Source: DATMBL01 sp050735975 (lineage in GTDB: Bacteria; Desulfobacterota; Binatia; UBA9968). From it: a DNA stretch of 5,361 bases. Location of the stretch: positions 1 to 5,361 of the forward strand of contig JBOHVS010000076.1 in assembly GCA_050735975.1 (NCBI GenBank), written 5' to 3'. The notes under the pieces were generated by a model. It did not search any database. It was not told the DNA's origin and worked only from the letters and a program-made list of their open reading frames with translations. A program made the translations under genes and the position numbers. Shown in pieces: positions 5,356 to 5,361 of the stretch (position 1 is its first letter; each line of letters opens with the position of its first letter).

Positions 5356-5361
5356 CTCTTT
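5356..5361 (-). promoter_or_regulatory. Ribosome binding site of the cinA-type gene
   Basis: AAAGAG lies six bases before the ATG at 5349-5347, at the very edge of the window. It is a moderate Shine-Dalgarno that supports the chosen start. Promoter sequences, if any, are outside the window. Confidence 0.45.

Overview
This is a gene-dense bacterial chromosome segment of roughly 53% GC by eye. It carries seven protein-coding genes and no RNA gene, insertion sequence, CRISPR array or phage feature that I can see. The content is mostly housekeeping: a heme-chaperone radical SAM protein, molybdenum cofactor (Moco) genes, a CinA-type protein and two membrane proteins. The frequent TTG starts, moderate GC and an unusual Nramp-like protein suggest an uncultivated Gram-negative soil or sediment lineage (for example Acidobacteriota, Binatota, Methylomirabilota or a deltaproteobacterial relative). 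The lineage is a guess; the window has no phylogenetic marker I can place. Layout, left to right. (1) Positions 1-1051, minus strand: hemW, whose 3' end lies beyond the left edge. (2) Positions 1052-1186: a 135-bp divergent spacer with a good sigma70-type promoter for the moa genes and a ribosome binding site for hemW. (3) Positions 1187-2368, plus strand: a tight moaB-moaD-moaE operon. moaB and moaD overlap by four bases (ATGA); moaD and moaE are separated by one base. (4) Positions 2369-2422: a short convergent spacer. (5) Positions 2423-5349, minus strand, transcribed in the order cinA-type gene, Nramp-like transporter, DedA/VTT membrane protein. The gaps are 37 and 100 bases. How the genes work together: MoaD and MoaE are the small and large subunits of molybdopterin (MPT) synthase, which adds the dithiolene sulfurs to cyclic pyranopterin monophosphate. 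MoaB, of the MogA/MoaB family, is expected to adenylylate MPT before molybdate insertion. MoaA, MoaC, MoeA and MoeB are not in this window. The short CinA-type protein shares the MoCF/MPT-binding fold with MoaB but is probably a nucleotide pyrophosphatase-type enzyme, not a Moco enzyme. The cinA / Nramp-like / dedA cluster has no assigned joint function. Most notable points: the Nramp-like protein lacks both canonical metal-binding motifs, and both membrane-protein genes in that cluster begin with TTG and have their Shine-Dalgarno sequence inside a perfect 7-bp inverted repeat, which suggests translation control by RNA structure. I do not see a convincing new defence or mobile system here.
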